From Microcosmobacter sp040493455 (GTDB lineage: Bacteria; Bacteroidota; Bacteroidia; Flavobacteriales; Flavobacteriaceae): 64,000 bases of DNA. Under the pieces are notes generated by a model. That model saw only the letters and a list, made by a program, of their open reading frames with translations. It ran no database searches and was not told the origin of the DNA. The stretch covers positions 248,001 through 312,000 of the forward strand of contig NZ_JANFDA010000005.1 in NCBI RefSeq assembly GCF_040493455.1. The letters are read 5' to 3'. Both the position numbers and the translations under genes were made by a program. This document shows, one piece after another, positions 35,026-42,799 of the stretch (position 1 is its first letter; each line of letters begins with the position of its first letter).

Positions 35026-35055
35026 AAAAACTCCTGAAAATTTTCAGGAGTTTTT
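35026..35055. terminator. Strong terminator after acn
   Basis: A perfect 30-base palindrome with half-site AAAAACTCCTGAAAA, followed by further Ts. A frame that extends the Crp/Fnr gene back to 35056 would begin in this T run, so that start is unlikely. Confidence 0.9.
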
Positions 35056-35121
35056 TTGTTTTTGTTTGTAAGTAAAAGCATCATTCCTCGACAGTGTATG
35101 TATCTAACAAAAACAAACAAG

Positions 35122-35793
35122 ATGAATTCTCTTTGGTTTTTTGAAGATGTAAATCTTTTTAAAGTCCTCTGTCCACACAAATTCAAAGCCTACAAGGCCG
35201 ACCATGATTTTGATGCCTATCAAAAACAAGACTACATTTATTTCGAAGAAGATAGTGCTAACAAGGTTTACCTAATAGAAAAGGGGAAAGTAAAAATTGG
35301 ATACTATACCGAAGAAGGTAACGAGATTATCAAAGCAATTCTCACGAAAGGACAATTGTTTGGTGAAAAAGCTATTCTCGGTGAAGAAAAACGTAACGAA
35401 TTTGCTCAGTCTATAGATAATACAACGTCTATATGCCCTATTGGTGTGCAAACCATGCACGAGCTTATGAGAGATAATCAAACCTTTAGTTTTAAGGTGT
35501 ATAAGTTTATTGGTCTTAAATTCAAAAGGCTAGAACGACGATTACAATTATTACTTTTTAAGGATACCAAAACACGCTTGATGGAGTTTCTTCAAGAGTT
35601 GTGCGATGACTATGGTTATGATTGTGACAAAACAGGAGATCATGTTATAAGACATCCTTATACTCAAAAAGACATTGCCTCACTCATAGGTACTTCTAGA
35701 CCTACATTGAATATTCTTCTCAATGAATTAAAAGAAGAAAATATCCTTGATTTCAACAGAAAAGAAATAAGACTTTACGAAAAAATTGCTTAG
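35122..35793 (+). CDS. Crp/Fnr-family transcription regulator
   Basis: A 223-residue regulator. I chose the ATG at 35122 (MNSLWFFEDVNLF); an ATG at 35098 would add 8 residues. The N-terminal cyclic-nucleotide-binding-like beta roll spans about 25-125 (YIYFEEDSANKVYLIEKGKVKIGYY, GQLFGEKAILGEE). A dimerisation helix follows, then the winged helix at about 170-223 with HPYTQKDIASLIGTSRPTLN as recognition helix. The Cys set of a classical Fnr cluster is not evident. The ligand is unknown. A palindrome with Crp/Fnr geometry begins right after its stop codon, upstream of the next gene. Confidence 0.88.
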   Translation: MNSLWFFEDVNLFKVLCPHKFKAYKADHDFDAYQKQDYIYFEEDSANKVYLIEKGKVKIGYYTEEGNEIIKAILTKGQLFGEKAILGEEKRNEFAQSIDNTTSICPIGVQTMHELMRDNQTFSFKVYKFIGLKFKRLERRLQLLLFKDTKTRLMEFLQELCDDYGYDCDKTGDHVIRHPYTQKDIASLIGTSRPTLNILLNELKEENILDFNRKEIRLYEKIA

Positions 35794-35809
35794 TGTTAGC
35801 TAGCTAACA
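35794..35809. promoter_or_regulatory. Crp/Fnr-type palindrome upstream of a lipoprotein gene
   Basis: TGTTAGCTAGCTAACA is a perfect 16-base palindrome with the layout TGTTA-N6-TAACA, the geometry of Crp/Fnr sites. It starts immediately after the regulator's stop codon and ends 21 bases before the -7 element of the next gene, covering its -33 region. It could alternatively be a weak terminator stem. Confidence 0.55.
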
Positions 35810-35830
35810 TTTTAGGTTTTTCATGCTATA

Positions 35831-35838
35831 TACTTTTG
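35831..35838 (+). promoter_or_regulatory. -7 promoter element of lipoprotein gene
   Basis: TACTTTTG fits TAnnTTTG, 27 bases before the ATG at 35866. There is no TTG at -33; the palindrome at 35794 occupies that place, as in activator-dependent promoters. Confidence 0.55.
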
Positions 35839-35865
35839 GAGTATGAATTTTAAAAGATTATAGCA

Positions 35866-36744
35866 ATGATTAAAAAAATGATTATCGGAGTAATGGCATT
35901 AGGATTATTTGCCACTTCGTGTAGTAGTGATGATGATAACAATACTACAACTTTAGACTCGCTAATACTAAACCTTACAGGTTTAGAAGCTTTAGGAGAT
36001 GATTTCGTTTACGAAGGATGGATAATTGTAGATGGGGCTCCAGTAACAACAGGACGCTTTTCTAGTGTAGATTTTCCACAGACATTCTCAGTAGATGCTA
36101 CTCAATTGGCAAGTGCAACAGCTTTCGTATTAACAATTGAACCAACAGTTGATCCAGATCCAGGACCTGCAGCTACAAAAATACTTTCAGGAGATTTTTC
36201 TGGTAGTAGTGCAACTGTAAACTCAAATGCTCAAGTAGCTGATTTTAGTACTGCAGATGGTAAGTACATCTTGGCAACACCAACCGATGGAGGTAATGAC
36301 ACTGACGAGTATAGCGGTGTTTGGTTTTTAGACAACTCTAGTGGAACTGCTGTTACAGGATTAACATTACCTGCGTTACAAGCTGGATGGGCTTATGAAG
36401 GATGGGCAGTAATCGATGGAACTCCAGTAAGTACAGGAACATTTACAGATCCAAGTATAGCAGATGATAATGCAGCTACGTCTAGCTTTAAAGGTGATGT
36501 AAACAATGGTCCAAACTATCCAGGTGAAGATTTTCTACAAAACGCGCCTGCAGGATTAACATTCCCTACAGATTTAAGAGGAATGACAGTTGTAATTACT
36601 GTTGAACCAGTTCCTGACAATAGCCCAGCACCATTTACATTTAAGCCATTAGCACACATGGTGCCTGCTAATGCTATGGACCACACGACGATAAATATGG
36701 GAGCAGGACCATTATCAATACTTAATGGTACAGTAACCAGATAA
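35866..36744 (+). CDS. Lipoprotein with duplicated RskA-like domain
   Basis: A 292-residue lipoprotein. The lipobox ends LFATSC (Cys near residue 19), followed by SSDDDNNTTT. Two similar domains follow: the first has GDDFVYEGWIIVDGAPVTTG near residues 44-63, the second WAYEGWAVIDGTPVSTG near 173-190. Each ends with a VLTIEP or VVITVEP strand. This YEGW...DG.P...G pattern resembles the extracytoplasmic domain of anti-sigma-K (RskA) proteins, but there is no sigma-binding domain or anchor beyond the lipid. It is probably a periplasmic or surface protein controlled by the Crp/Fnr regulator upstream. Function unknown. Confidence 0.72.
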   Translation: MIKKMIIGVMALGLFATSCSSDDDNNTTTLDSLILNLTGLEALGDDFVYEGWIIVDGAPVTTGRFSSVDFPQTFSVDATQLASATAFVLTIEPTVDPDPGPAATKILSGDFSGSSATVNSNAQVADFSTADGKYILATPTDGGNDTDEYSGVWFLDNSSGTAVTGLTLPALQAGWAYEGWAVIDGTPVSTGTFTDPSIADDNAATSSFKGDVNNGPNYPGEDFLQNAPAGLTFPTDLRGMTVVITVEPVPDNSPAPFTFKPLAHMVPANAMDHTTINMGAGPLSILNGTVTR

Positions 36745-36810
36745 ATCATACAATATTTAATGCATATCACATTGCATTTGTTTTGTTAGATTCATGAGTA
36801 AGCATGGTTT

Positions 36811-37512
36811 TCAGGAATTGGAAATCGTGCTTGTTCTTTTTAGGAAGAGTTCAGTTAAAAACAGATTGCACAGAATAAGACTGAATGCATAAATAACATC
36901 TTCAACAGGAATGGTAAATAATCGAATACCTAAGTTTTGAGTGTTATTGTACCAAACAACTTCATCCTGAATAAAACTACCAGTCAGTATGCCATTCACA
37001 ATAAAAAACGGAATAAGCATTACTAAAAACGTGAGATAGTAATGCTGAAGTAATTTTGAATTAGCCTTTAAAACTATTTGAATGAGTACTATGGCAAAAG
37101 CATAGTTTATTAAAGTGTACCATTTATTATAGTTGAAAACTAGAATGCCAATGAGTAAAAGAGATAATAATATACTTAGCCATTTTGCTGTTGCTTTGCT
37201 AACTTTCATGTTCGGGAAATAATGCAACAACGCATAATGCGTGAATACACATGCATAAGGAATACAAATAAAGAATAACCATTCTTCCAGAGGGAGCGAC
37301 AGAAATTTTAGACCTATAAAATAATCGTCATTAAAGCCCCAAAATCCATTCTTGGTAAATATTACATCCCAAGGAATGAAGATTAGCATCGTAATTAGCA
37401 TAGCCAAGGCTAAAGCTTTCCAGAATTTGTAAAATTTTAATTTAGGGTGAAAACTGTACAAGAAGGGTATTGAGATAGAACCAAGATTCAGCAGGAGGTA
37501 TAAATATTTCAT
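36811..37512 (-). CDS. Lycopene cyclase (CrtYcd-type membrane domain protein)
   Basis: Predicted to cyclise the ends of lycopene to give beta-carotene; 233 residues, all membrane. This is the fused heterodimer type (CrtYc plus CrtYd). Each half carries the family's Pro-x-Glu-Glu/Asp motif: SLPLEEWLFFICIPYACVF near residue 93 and TIPVEDVIYAFSLIL near 198. About six hydrophobic helices are visible. It is the last gene of the operon and starts 3 bases after the crtZ stop, so it is almost certainly co-transcribed. It does not resemble the flavin-dependent CrtY/CrtL cyclases. Confidence 0.86.
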   Translation of the reverse strand: MKYLYLLLNLGSISIPFLYSFHPKLKFYKFWKALALAMLITMLIFIPWDVIFTKNGFWGFNDDYFIGLKFLSLPLEEWLFFICIPYACVFTHYALLHYFPNMKVSKATAKWLSILLSLLLIGILVFNYNKWYTLINYAFAIVLIQIVLKANSKLLQHYYLTFLVMLIPFFIVNGILTGSFIQDEVVWYNNTQNLGIRLFTIPVEDVIYAFSLILCNLFLTELFLKRTSTISNS

Positions 37513-37515
37513 GAA

Positions 37516-37965
37516 TTACTTCTTGAAATATTTAAAGGGAACGATAAGCATCCCAAAATTTTCACCATGCTCTTTTCCTAGATGCTTATGGTGAATTTTG
37601 TGTGCACGACGTACCCCTTTTGCATACCAGTTATTAGCATTGCGAAACATCTTGAATCGTTGATGGATAAAGATATCATGGACAATAAAGTATGCAATCC
37701 CATAGGCTAATATACCCAAGCCAATAGGCAGTGCAAACCAAACGCCATTGAAGCCCCATTGGTAGAAGCAAAATATACTTACCGCGGCATAAAATAGGAA
37801 GAATGCATCGTTACGTTCAAACCAGCTATCATGATCCTTATGATGATGATCTTTATGCAAATGCCATAAAAATCCATGCATGACATACTTGTGCGTAAAC
37901 CAGGCCATAAACTCCATAATTGAGAATGTGCCAAAAAAGATCAATATCCAAAACAAAATTCGCAT
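37516..37965 (-). CDS. crtZ: Beta-carotene hydroxylase
   Basis: Hydroxylates beta-carotene at carbons 3 and 3', giving zeaxanthin; 149 residues of the membrane di-iron fatty-acid-hydroxylase superfamily. The histidine clusters are intact: HKYVMHGFLWHLHKDHHH (about 26-43), FIVHDIFIHQRF (about 93-104) and RRAHKIHHKH (about 119-128). Two or three helices are seen. It lies between crtB and the lycopene cyclase gene with gaps under 10 bases. A ketolase (crtW) is absent here, so zeaxanthin is the predicted end product of this cluster. Confidence 0.9.
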   Translation of the reverse strand: MRILFWILIFFGTFSIMEFMAWFTHKYVMHGFLWHLHKDHHHKDHDSWFERNDAFFLFYAAVSIFCFYQWGFNGVWFALPIGLGILAYGIAYFIVHDIFIHQRFKMFRNANNWYAKGVRRAHKIHHKHLGKEHGENFGMLIVPFKYFKK

Positions 37966-37973
37966 GCTTAAAA

Positions 37974-38813
37974 TTACATTAAATTGAGTTGGTATTTCAC
38001 ATAACTCCTCGTTAAAAGTTCAATCTTCTTGTAATTAGCAACTCTTATTCTGGTGCTTTTTATCTTTAGGGCAGGTGTCTTTTTCAATTTTTTGAGGAGT
38101 TGGCTATAGTATCTGTAAGCCATAAACACACCGAACTTTGCTTCCATTGGCAATAATTTAATGCCAGACAAACCCTTTTTGAAATCAGCTTCGATGTCCT
38201 CGATAATTTCACGCTTAGACGCTTCATCAAGATTGTTAAGGTCTGTATTAGGGAAGTAAGTACGTTCTAGATTTTCATGATCTGCCTTCAAATCTCTCAG
38301 GAAATTTACCTTTTGGAATGCAGAGCCAAGCGCCATGGCAGTATCCTTTAGCTCGTTAAATTTTTCTTGGTCTCCCTTTACAAAAACCTTCAAGCACATT
38401 AAGCCAACAACATCTGCCGAACCGTAAATGTATTCCTTATACTCTTCTGGAGTAAGGTATACCTTCTTGTGCAAATCCATTCGCATACTTTTCATAAAGG
38501 CATTGACATGTGCGATGTCTATATTGTATTTGTGATACGTTTCCTGAAAAGCGTTTAATATCGGATTTAAACTTATTTTGTTCGATAAAGCCTTGTGCAA
38601 GTCTTTTTCAAAATCATTAAAGAGTTCACTCTTATTGTAGTCATGGAATGTATCTACAATTTCATCAGCAAAACGAACAAATCCATAGATGTTGTATATA
38701 TCTTGCCTTATGGAAGCAGACAACATCTTTGTTGCTAAAGAAAACGAGGTACTATAAGAATTAGTAACTGTTTTTGAGCATTCTCTGGAGACTGAATCAA
38801 AAATTGACTTCAT
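37974..38813 (-). CDS. crtB: Phytoene synthase
   Basis: Condenses two geranylgeranyl diphosphates into phytoene; 279 residues. The two Asp-rich Mg-binding motifs are present: VRFADEIVDTFHD near residues 47-59 and FLRDLKADHENLERTYFP near 172-189, along with the SYSTSFSLATKML start and a YGSADVVGLMCL block. It lies 5 bases after crtI and 8 before crtZ. The GGPP synthase (crtE) is not in this window. Membrane-associated in the cytoplasm. Confidence 0.93.
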   Translation of the reverse strand: MKSIFDSVSRECSKTVTNSYSTSFSLATKMLSASIRQDIYNIYGFVRFADEIVDTFHDYNKSELFNDFEKDLHKALSNKISLNPILNAFQETYHKYNIDIAHVNAFMKSMRMDLHKKVYLTPEEYKEYIYGSADVVGLMCLKVFVKGDQEKFNELKDTAMALGSAFQKVNFLRDLKADHENLERTYFPNTDLNNLDEASKREIIEDIEADFKKGLSGIKLLPMEAKFGVFMAYRYYSQLLKKLKKTPALKIKSTRIRVANYKKIELLTRSYVKYQLNLM

Positions 38814-38818
38814 ACTAG

Positions 38819-40321
38819 TTAGTGGGTTGATGCATTTACTGCAACACTAGGATTTTGCGTTGCAAATTGTTTAACGATTAATTCTGCCACCAGTTTTCCA
38901 GATATTAGCGAAGGGGGAACACCAGGTCCTGGAACTGTTAATTGTCCTGTAAAAAAGAGATTGCCTACTTTTTTACTTTTTAGCTTAGGGCGCAAAAATG
39001 CGGTTTGGAGCAACGTGTTTGCCATTCCGTAGGCATTGCCTTTATAAGAATTGTATTCTTTAATAAAGTCTTTTACACAGAAACTCTCTTTAAAGATAAT
39101 AGTATTTTGTACAGATTGAGAAGTTAATCTCTCAAAGCGATTAATGATAATATTAAAATAACGTTCTCTAATCTCATCAGTGTCTTCTATACCAGGAGCC
39201 AGAGGAATTAAAAATATCCCGGCTTCTTTCCCTTTTGGAGCAGCATTGTCGTCCGTAATACTTGGAAAGCTTGCATAGAATAATGGTTCTTTTGGCCATC
39301 TAGGATCATCGTAAATAGCCTCTGCATGTACATCGAAATCGACATCAAAGAACAACGTATGATGATTAACGTTTTTTAGTTTCTTATCAAATCCAACATA
39401 GAATAAGAGTGATGAAGGTGCAAATGTTTTCTTTTGCCAGTATGACTCAGAATATTGCCTGTGGATCTTATCCAATAACGTTTCGGAATGATGATAGTCT
39501 GCACCACTCAAAACTATGTCAGAATATATGTGTTCACCATTGACAGATAAACCTATCGCTTTTTTATTGTTTACTAATATTTTATCAACATTGGCATTAG
39601 TATTTATGGTAACACCAAGAGAACTAGCCAATGCTTCCATTGCTAGTATGACTTTATACATACCACCTTTCGGGTGAAATGTACCTATACCAAAATCGGC
39701 ATGATTCATAAAACTATAGAATGACGGTGTATTGCTAGGCTTTGCACCTAGAAACAATACAGGGAATTCTAATATTTGTGCCAATCGTTTGTTCTTGAAC
39801 TCTTTGCGAACATCTCTTTTGATATTACTAAAAAACTGATTGAGTTTCGTTGCCGTCTTCGGAGTAACCAGTTCTAGAGGAGAAATGCCTGGGTTGTAAA
39901 CCAAGTCTTTTATAGCAATATCATAATTGCTTTTTGCCTTAGTCATAAACTTCTTTAACTTCTTGGAGCTACCTGGCTCTTCGTTTTCAAAAGCTATGCA
40001 AATCTTATCAAGAGTATCTTCTATGGTGATGTAGTCATCAGTACCAAAGTAGACGCTATATGCAGGGTTGAGTTTTTCTAATTGATAATAATTTGAAGGT
40101 TTCTTGTCGAAATCGGCAAAGAAACGTTCAAAAACATCTGGCATCCAATACCAGGTTGGACCTATATCGAAAGTAAATCCGTCTTTTTTCAGTTGTCTTG
40201 CACGACCACCTATAGTATTGTTTTTCTCGTAAATGGTAACATCATATCCAGCTTTAGCCAGATAGCATGCTGCTGCTAAAGAAGAAAAACCAGAACCGAT
40301 AACTGAGACAGATAATTTCAT
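38819..40321 (-). CDS. crtI: Phytoene desaturase
   Basis: Introduces double bonds into phytoene to give lycopene, using FAD; 500 residues. The N-terminal dinucleotide fold is VIGSGFSSLAAACYLAKAGY with the YEKNNTIGGRARQL extension. The C-terminal carotenoid-desaturase signature is FTGQLTVPGPGVPPSLISGK. It is the first biosynthetic gene after the MerR regulator, 53 bases away, with its own -7 element adjoining the start codon and two copies of a repeated motif. Related CrtD/CrtN enzymes are possible on sequence alone, but the crtB/crtZ/cyclase context favours crtI. Confidence 0.92.
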   Translation of the reverse strand: MKLSVSVIGSGFSSLAAACYLAKAGYDVTIYEKNNTIGGRARQLKKDGFTFDIGPTWYWMPDVFERFFADFDKKPSNYYQLEKLNPAYSVYFGTDDYITIEDTLDKICIAFENEEPGSSKKLKKFMTKAKSNYDIAIKDLVYNPGISPLELVTPKTATKLNQFFSNIKRDVRKEFKNKRLAQILEFPVLFLGAKPSNTPSFYSFMNHADFGIGTFHPKGGMYKVILAMEALASSLGVTINTNANVDKILVNNKKAIGLSVNGEHIYSDIVLSGADYHHSETLLDKIHRQYSESYWQKKTFAPSSLLFYVGFDKKLKNVNHHTLFFDVDFDVHAEAIYDDPRWPKEPLFYASFPSITDDNAAPKGKEAGIFLIPLAPGIEDTDEIRERYFNIIINRFERLTSQSVQNTIIFKESFCVKDFIKEYNSYKGNAYGMANTLLQTAFLRPKLKSKKVGNLFFTGQLTVPGPGVPPSLISGKLVAELIVKQFATQNPSVAVNASTH

Positions 40322-40322
40322 T

Positions 40323-40354
40323 GTTTAACAAATATATAAAAAAGTTAAACAAAA
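40323..40354 (-). promoter_or_regulatory. crtI promoter region with two GTTWAACAAA repeats
   Basis: On the minus strand, TATATTTG (plus 40329-40336) fits TAnnTTTG and lies 7 bases before the crtI ATG. On the plus strand, GTTTAACAAA (40323-40332) and GTTAAACAAA (40344-40353) are direct repeats 21 bases apart, two helix turns. The first overlaps the -7 element. They are candidate binding sites for the upstream MerR-family regulator. Confidence 0.55.
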
Positions 40355-40374
40355 TAAATTATTTAGGCAGAATT

Positions 40375-41271
40375 TTATAATTCTTTAACTAATCCGGAGA
40401 TGGATTCGAAGGCTGAAAAACCGTTAGGAAGGTTTGATGTATCTATAGATTTGAGCATTCTTCCTAGCATCCAATAGCGTGTTTTACTGCCTTTCAACAA
40501 TTTAGCTTGAACATCTTTGAGATATTTAGGTAGCTCTTCTCTAGTAGGTTTAACAGTGAAATAAGATACAAAGGTTATATCGTCATAATAGCCTAGCACA
40601 TCTGTAAGGCTTTCTAAAGGCACGCTCTGGCCAAGTAGAATAGAGTGGTGGCCATGAGCAATGATCTCATAGTTTAAGAACATTAAACCAATTTCGTGGA
40701 CTTCATTATCTGGTAAGTACAACACGAAAGTTTTTCCTGTAGTAGACTTATTAATTTGAATATTCTCAGTATTGATGAGAATCTTTTGTCGTATTAGTGT
40801 AGTTAGAAAATGTTCATGAGCAGGTGTAATGGTATCTGTTTGCCAAAGCAGACCGATTTCAGTCATTAATGGCACAAAGACATCATAGAATATACTCCTG
40901 AAAGTTTTCTCTCTAACTAAACTGTTATAAGTATTGTAGAATAAAACTTGATCAAAATTTAGCATTGACAATTTAAAAGAGTTTATAGCATGACTCTTTA
41001 AATTGGTTTTGTTGGCAATGTTTCTAACGAGTTCAGGGATTTTTTCTTCCTCTAGATCAGCAATTTTGGAAATCTTGTAACCATTGTTGTTCAAATAACT
41101 AACATTAAGTAGTTTTTGGAAGTTAGAAAGGTCGTAGTATCTAATGTTAGTATCTGTACGCTTTGGCTGTAATAAGTTATAGCGTTTTTCCCATATTCTT
41201 ATCGTATGAGCCTTAATCCCTGTAAGGTTTTCCAGGTCTTTTATACTGAACTTGTTTTTTACGTTGTTCAT
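40375..41271 (-). CDS. MerR-family regulator with CarH-type B12-binding signature
   Basis: A 298-residue regulator predicted to repress carotenoid genes in the dark and release them in light. The N-terminal MerR winged helix covers about 8-75 (FSIKDLENLTGIKAHTIRIWEKRYNLLQP). The helical domain contains W143-x9-E153-H154 (W...HEH), the upper-face motif of CarH. The following Rossmann-like domain has E190-V-H192-E-I-G195, equivalent to the lower-ligand D/E-x-H-x-x-G. CarH-type proteins bind adenosylcobalamin, and light breaks the tetramer. It is directly upstream of crtI in the same direction. The repeat found at its own promoter suggests autoregulation. The photoreceptor role is inferred from motifs and context. 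Confidence 0.85.
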   Translation of the reverse strand: MNNVKNKFSIKDLENLTGIKAHTIRIWEKRYNLLQPKRTDTNIRYYDLSNFQKLLNVSYLNNNGYKISKIADLEEEKIPELVRNIANKTNLKSHAINSFKLSMLNFDQVLFYNTYNSLVREKTFRSIFYDVFVPLMTEIGLLWQTDTITPAHEHFLTTLIRQKILINTENIQINKSTTGKTFVLYLPDNEVHEIGLMFLNYEIIAHGHHSILLGQSVPLESLTDVLGYYDDITFVSYFTVKPTREELPKYLKDVQAKLLKGSKTRYWMLGRMLKSIDTSNLPNGFSAFESISGLVKEL

Positions 41272-41286
41272 TAATTATCCAAAATT

Positions 41287-41300
41287 GTTAAACAAAAATA
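41287..41300 (-). promoter_or_regulatory. Promoter of the MerR/CarH-like gene with repeat motif
   Basis: Minus strand TATTTTTG (plus 41293-41300) fits TAnnTTTG. Plus strand GTTAAACAAA (41287-41296) overlaps it in the same register as at the crtI promoter, so both read TAnnTTTGTTWAACAA on the minus strand. Confidence 0.55.
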
Positions 41301-41394
41301 CAGCTTTTATAGATACAAAAGCCTAAAATTTTGATAAAATGTGATTTTAGTCGGATTCAACAGTAGTAAATAGAAATGAAGTAATAACTAAAAG

Positions 41395-41479
41395 TGCGCA
41401 CGAGAAGACTCGAACTTCCACGACCTAAACGGTCACTGGCCCCTCAAGCCAGCGCGTCTACCAATTCCGCCACGTGCGC
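41395..41479 (-). tRNA. tRNA-Leu (GAG)
   Basis: Full cloverleaf on the minus strand: acceptor GCGCACG/CGTGCGC, D-arm region GCGGAATTGGTAGACGC, anticodon arm CTGGC-TTGAGGG-GCCAG with anticodon GAG, a long variable arm typical of tRNA-Leu, and T-arm GGAAG-TTCGAGT-CTTCT. CCA is not encoded. The 468-base gap 41272-41739 holds this tRNA, tRNA-Lys and the merR promoter; I see nothing else in it. Confidence 0.95.
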
Positions 41480-41532
41480 AATAAGAAGGTTTCAAAAATA
41501 ACAAAAGTTAAGCAATTGCTTAACTTTTGTTG

Positions 41533-41605
41533 TGACCTGGCTGGGGCTCGAACCCAGGACCCTCTCCTTAAAAGGGAGATGCTCTACCAACTGAGCTACC
41601 AGGTC
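41533..41605 (-). tRNA. tRNA-Lys (TTT)
   Basis: Cloverleaf on the minus strand: acceptor GACCTGG/CCAGGTC, D-arm GCTCAGTTGGTAGAGC, anticodon arm TCTCC-CTTTTAA-GGAGA with anticodon TTT, and T-arm with GGTTCGAGCC. CCA is not encoded. It is 53 bases upstream of tRNA-Leu, so the two are probably one transcript. Confidence 0.96.
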
Positions 41606-41739
41606 AATAAATTTGTTTCTCTAAATGAGGGTGCAAATATAAAATGTTTAATCAATAAAACAATGTAAAAATCTAATAAATTTTCGTTTTTTTGTGGAAG
41701 ACGTATTTATACAATTCATAATCAAATTATAAGCGTAGG

Positions 41740-42264
41740 ATGACTGTTATTTTAATAGGATATATGGGCTCGGGTAAGACCTCTATTGGTAAGAAATTAG
41801 CAAAGGTCTTGGATTATGAATTCATGGATTTAGACAATTACATAGTTTCTAAAGAAGATCAATCTATAAGTGAATTGTTCAGCTCTAAAGGTGAAATATA
41901 TTTCAGAAAAAAAGAAAGCCAGTACTTAAGAGCGTTGATAGATGATTCCAAGAAGAAGCGGGTTCTAGCCCTTGGAGGCGGTACACCATGTTATGCAAAT
42001 AATATGGGGTTTATCAATGATTCTGAACATGTGAAAAGTGTGTTTTTAAAAACATCGATACCAGAACTGGTCAAACGCTTAGAACCCGAAACAGCGCAAA
42101 GACCATTAATTGCACACTTAGAATCCAAAGACGCACTCACAGAATTTATTGGGAAGCATATTTTTGAACGCAATCCTTATTATGAACAATCAGATGTTAC
42201 CGTTACTACTGATAATAAAACTGTAGATGAGATTGTAGAGTCTATTATACTTACCTTATACTAG
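41740..42264 (+). CDS. aroK: Shikimate kinase
   Basis: Phosphorylates shikimate in chorismate synthesis; 174 residues, typical of AroK. Walker A GYMGSGKTSIGKKLA is at the start. DLDNYI near residue 32, the shikimate-binding FRKKE near 56-60, the GGGTPC loop near 78-83 and the lid RPLIAHL near 113-119 complete the active site. Cytoplasmic. Its last 9 bases overlap the end of the convergent phosphoribosyltransferase gene, so no terminator separates them. Confidence 0.94.
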   Translation: MTVILIGYMGSGKTSIGKKLAKVLDYEFMDLDNYIVSKEDQSISELFSSKGEIYFRKKESQYLRALIDDSKKKRVLALGGGTPCYANNMGFINDSEHVKSVFLKTSIPELVKRLEPETAQRPLIAHLESKDALTEFIGKHIFERNPYYEQSDVTVTTDNKTVDEIVESIILTLY

Positions 42265-42747
42265 GACAGCCTCGAAAGATGTTCCGGTCAAAGTTACTTC
42301 TATATGCTCATTGAGAGAGGTTGACAAAGAGATGCCTTTAAAGTCAGCCTTTACAGGATATTTTTTGTGATTCCTATTCACCAATACTGCAGTTTTGAAC
42401 TGCTTTACAGGAACATCTAGAAAATGTTTTACACCATAAATCAGTGTACTACCAGAATTGAGCACGTCATCAACCAAAACAATAGATTTGTTTTTATAAT
42501 CTTCGGGAGGTAGTGATGTGGTGATCGCTTCCAGAGGTTTCTTTTTATTGATGTTGACTTTACATAATACAACATCCAAATCCGAAATTTTATCGAGCTT
42601 GTTTTTAAGCTTCTTAGCGAGTAAATATCCGTTAGAATCTATTCCTGCCAAAATGATCTCTTTTCCATTGACATTGCTCTCATAGATTTGGTAAGCAATA
42701 CGTCTTATCTTATGTTGAATTTCATTATGATCTAGAATAACATGCAT
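42256..42747 (-). CDS. Phosphoribosyltransferase (PyrR/Hpt-like)
   Basis: A 163-residue type I phosphoribosyltransferase. The PRPP-binding loop is VLVDDVLNSGSTL near residues 91-103, preceded by a flexible loop region (KKPLEAITTSLPPEDYK). The order HNEIQHKIRRIAYQIYE then EIILAGIDSNGYLLAKKL is like PyrR or hypoxanthine phosphoribosyltransferases. The base specificity cannot be told, and no pyr genes are adjacent. It runs in the same direction as the S4 gene, 52 bases downstream of it. Confidence 0.82.
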   Translation of the reverse strand: MHVILDHNEIQHKIRRIAYQIYESNVNGKEIILAGIDSNGYLLAKKLKNKLDKISDLDVVLCKVNINKKKPLEAITTSLPPEDYKNKSIVLVDDVLNSGSTLIYGVKHFLDVPVKQFKTAVLVNRNHKKYPVKADFKGISLSTSLNEHIEVTLTGTSFEAVLV

Positions 42748-42799
42748 AGTTTTGATATGAAAAGATTGAAACCAAAGATACTAAAGTAATAGAACAAAA

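Noticed and set aside
35056..35121. A longer start for the Crp/Fnr gene
   Set aside because: It begins in the T run of the acn terminator and codes for an atypical N-terminus.
36811..41271. The carotenoid cluster as a retinal/proteorhodopsin system
   Set aside because: No rhodopsin or carotene-cleaving oxygenase gene is present in the window.
41395..41605. An attachment site or integrated element at the tRNA genes
   Set aside because: No integrase and no direct repeat of a tRNA 3' end is seen; the flanking genes are ordinary core genes.
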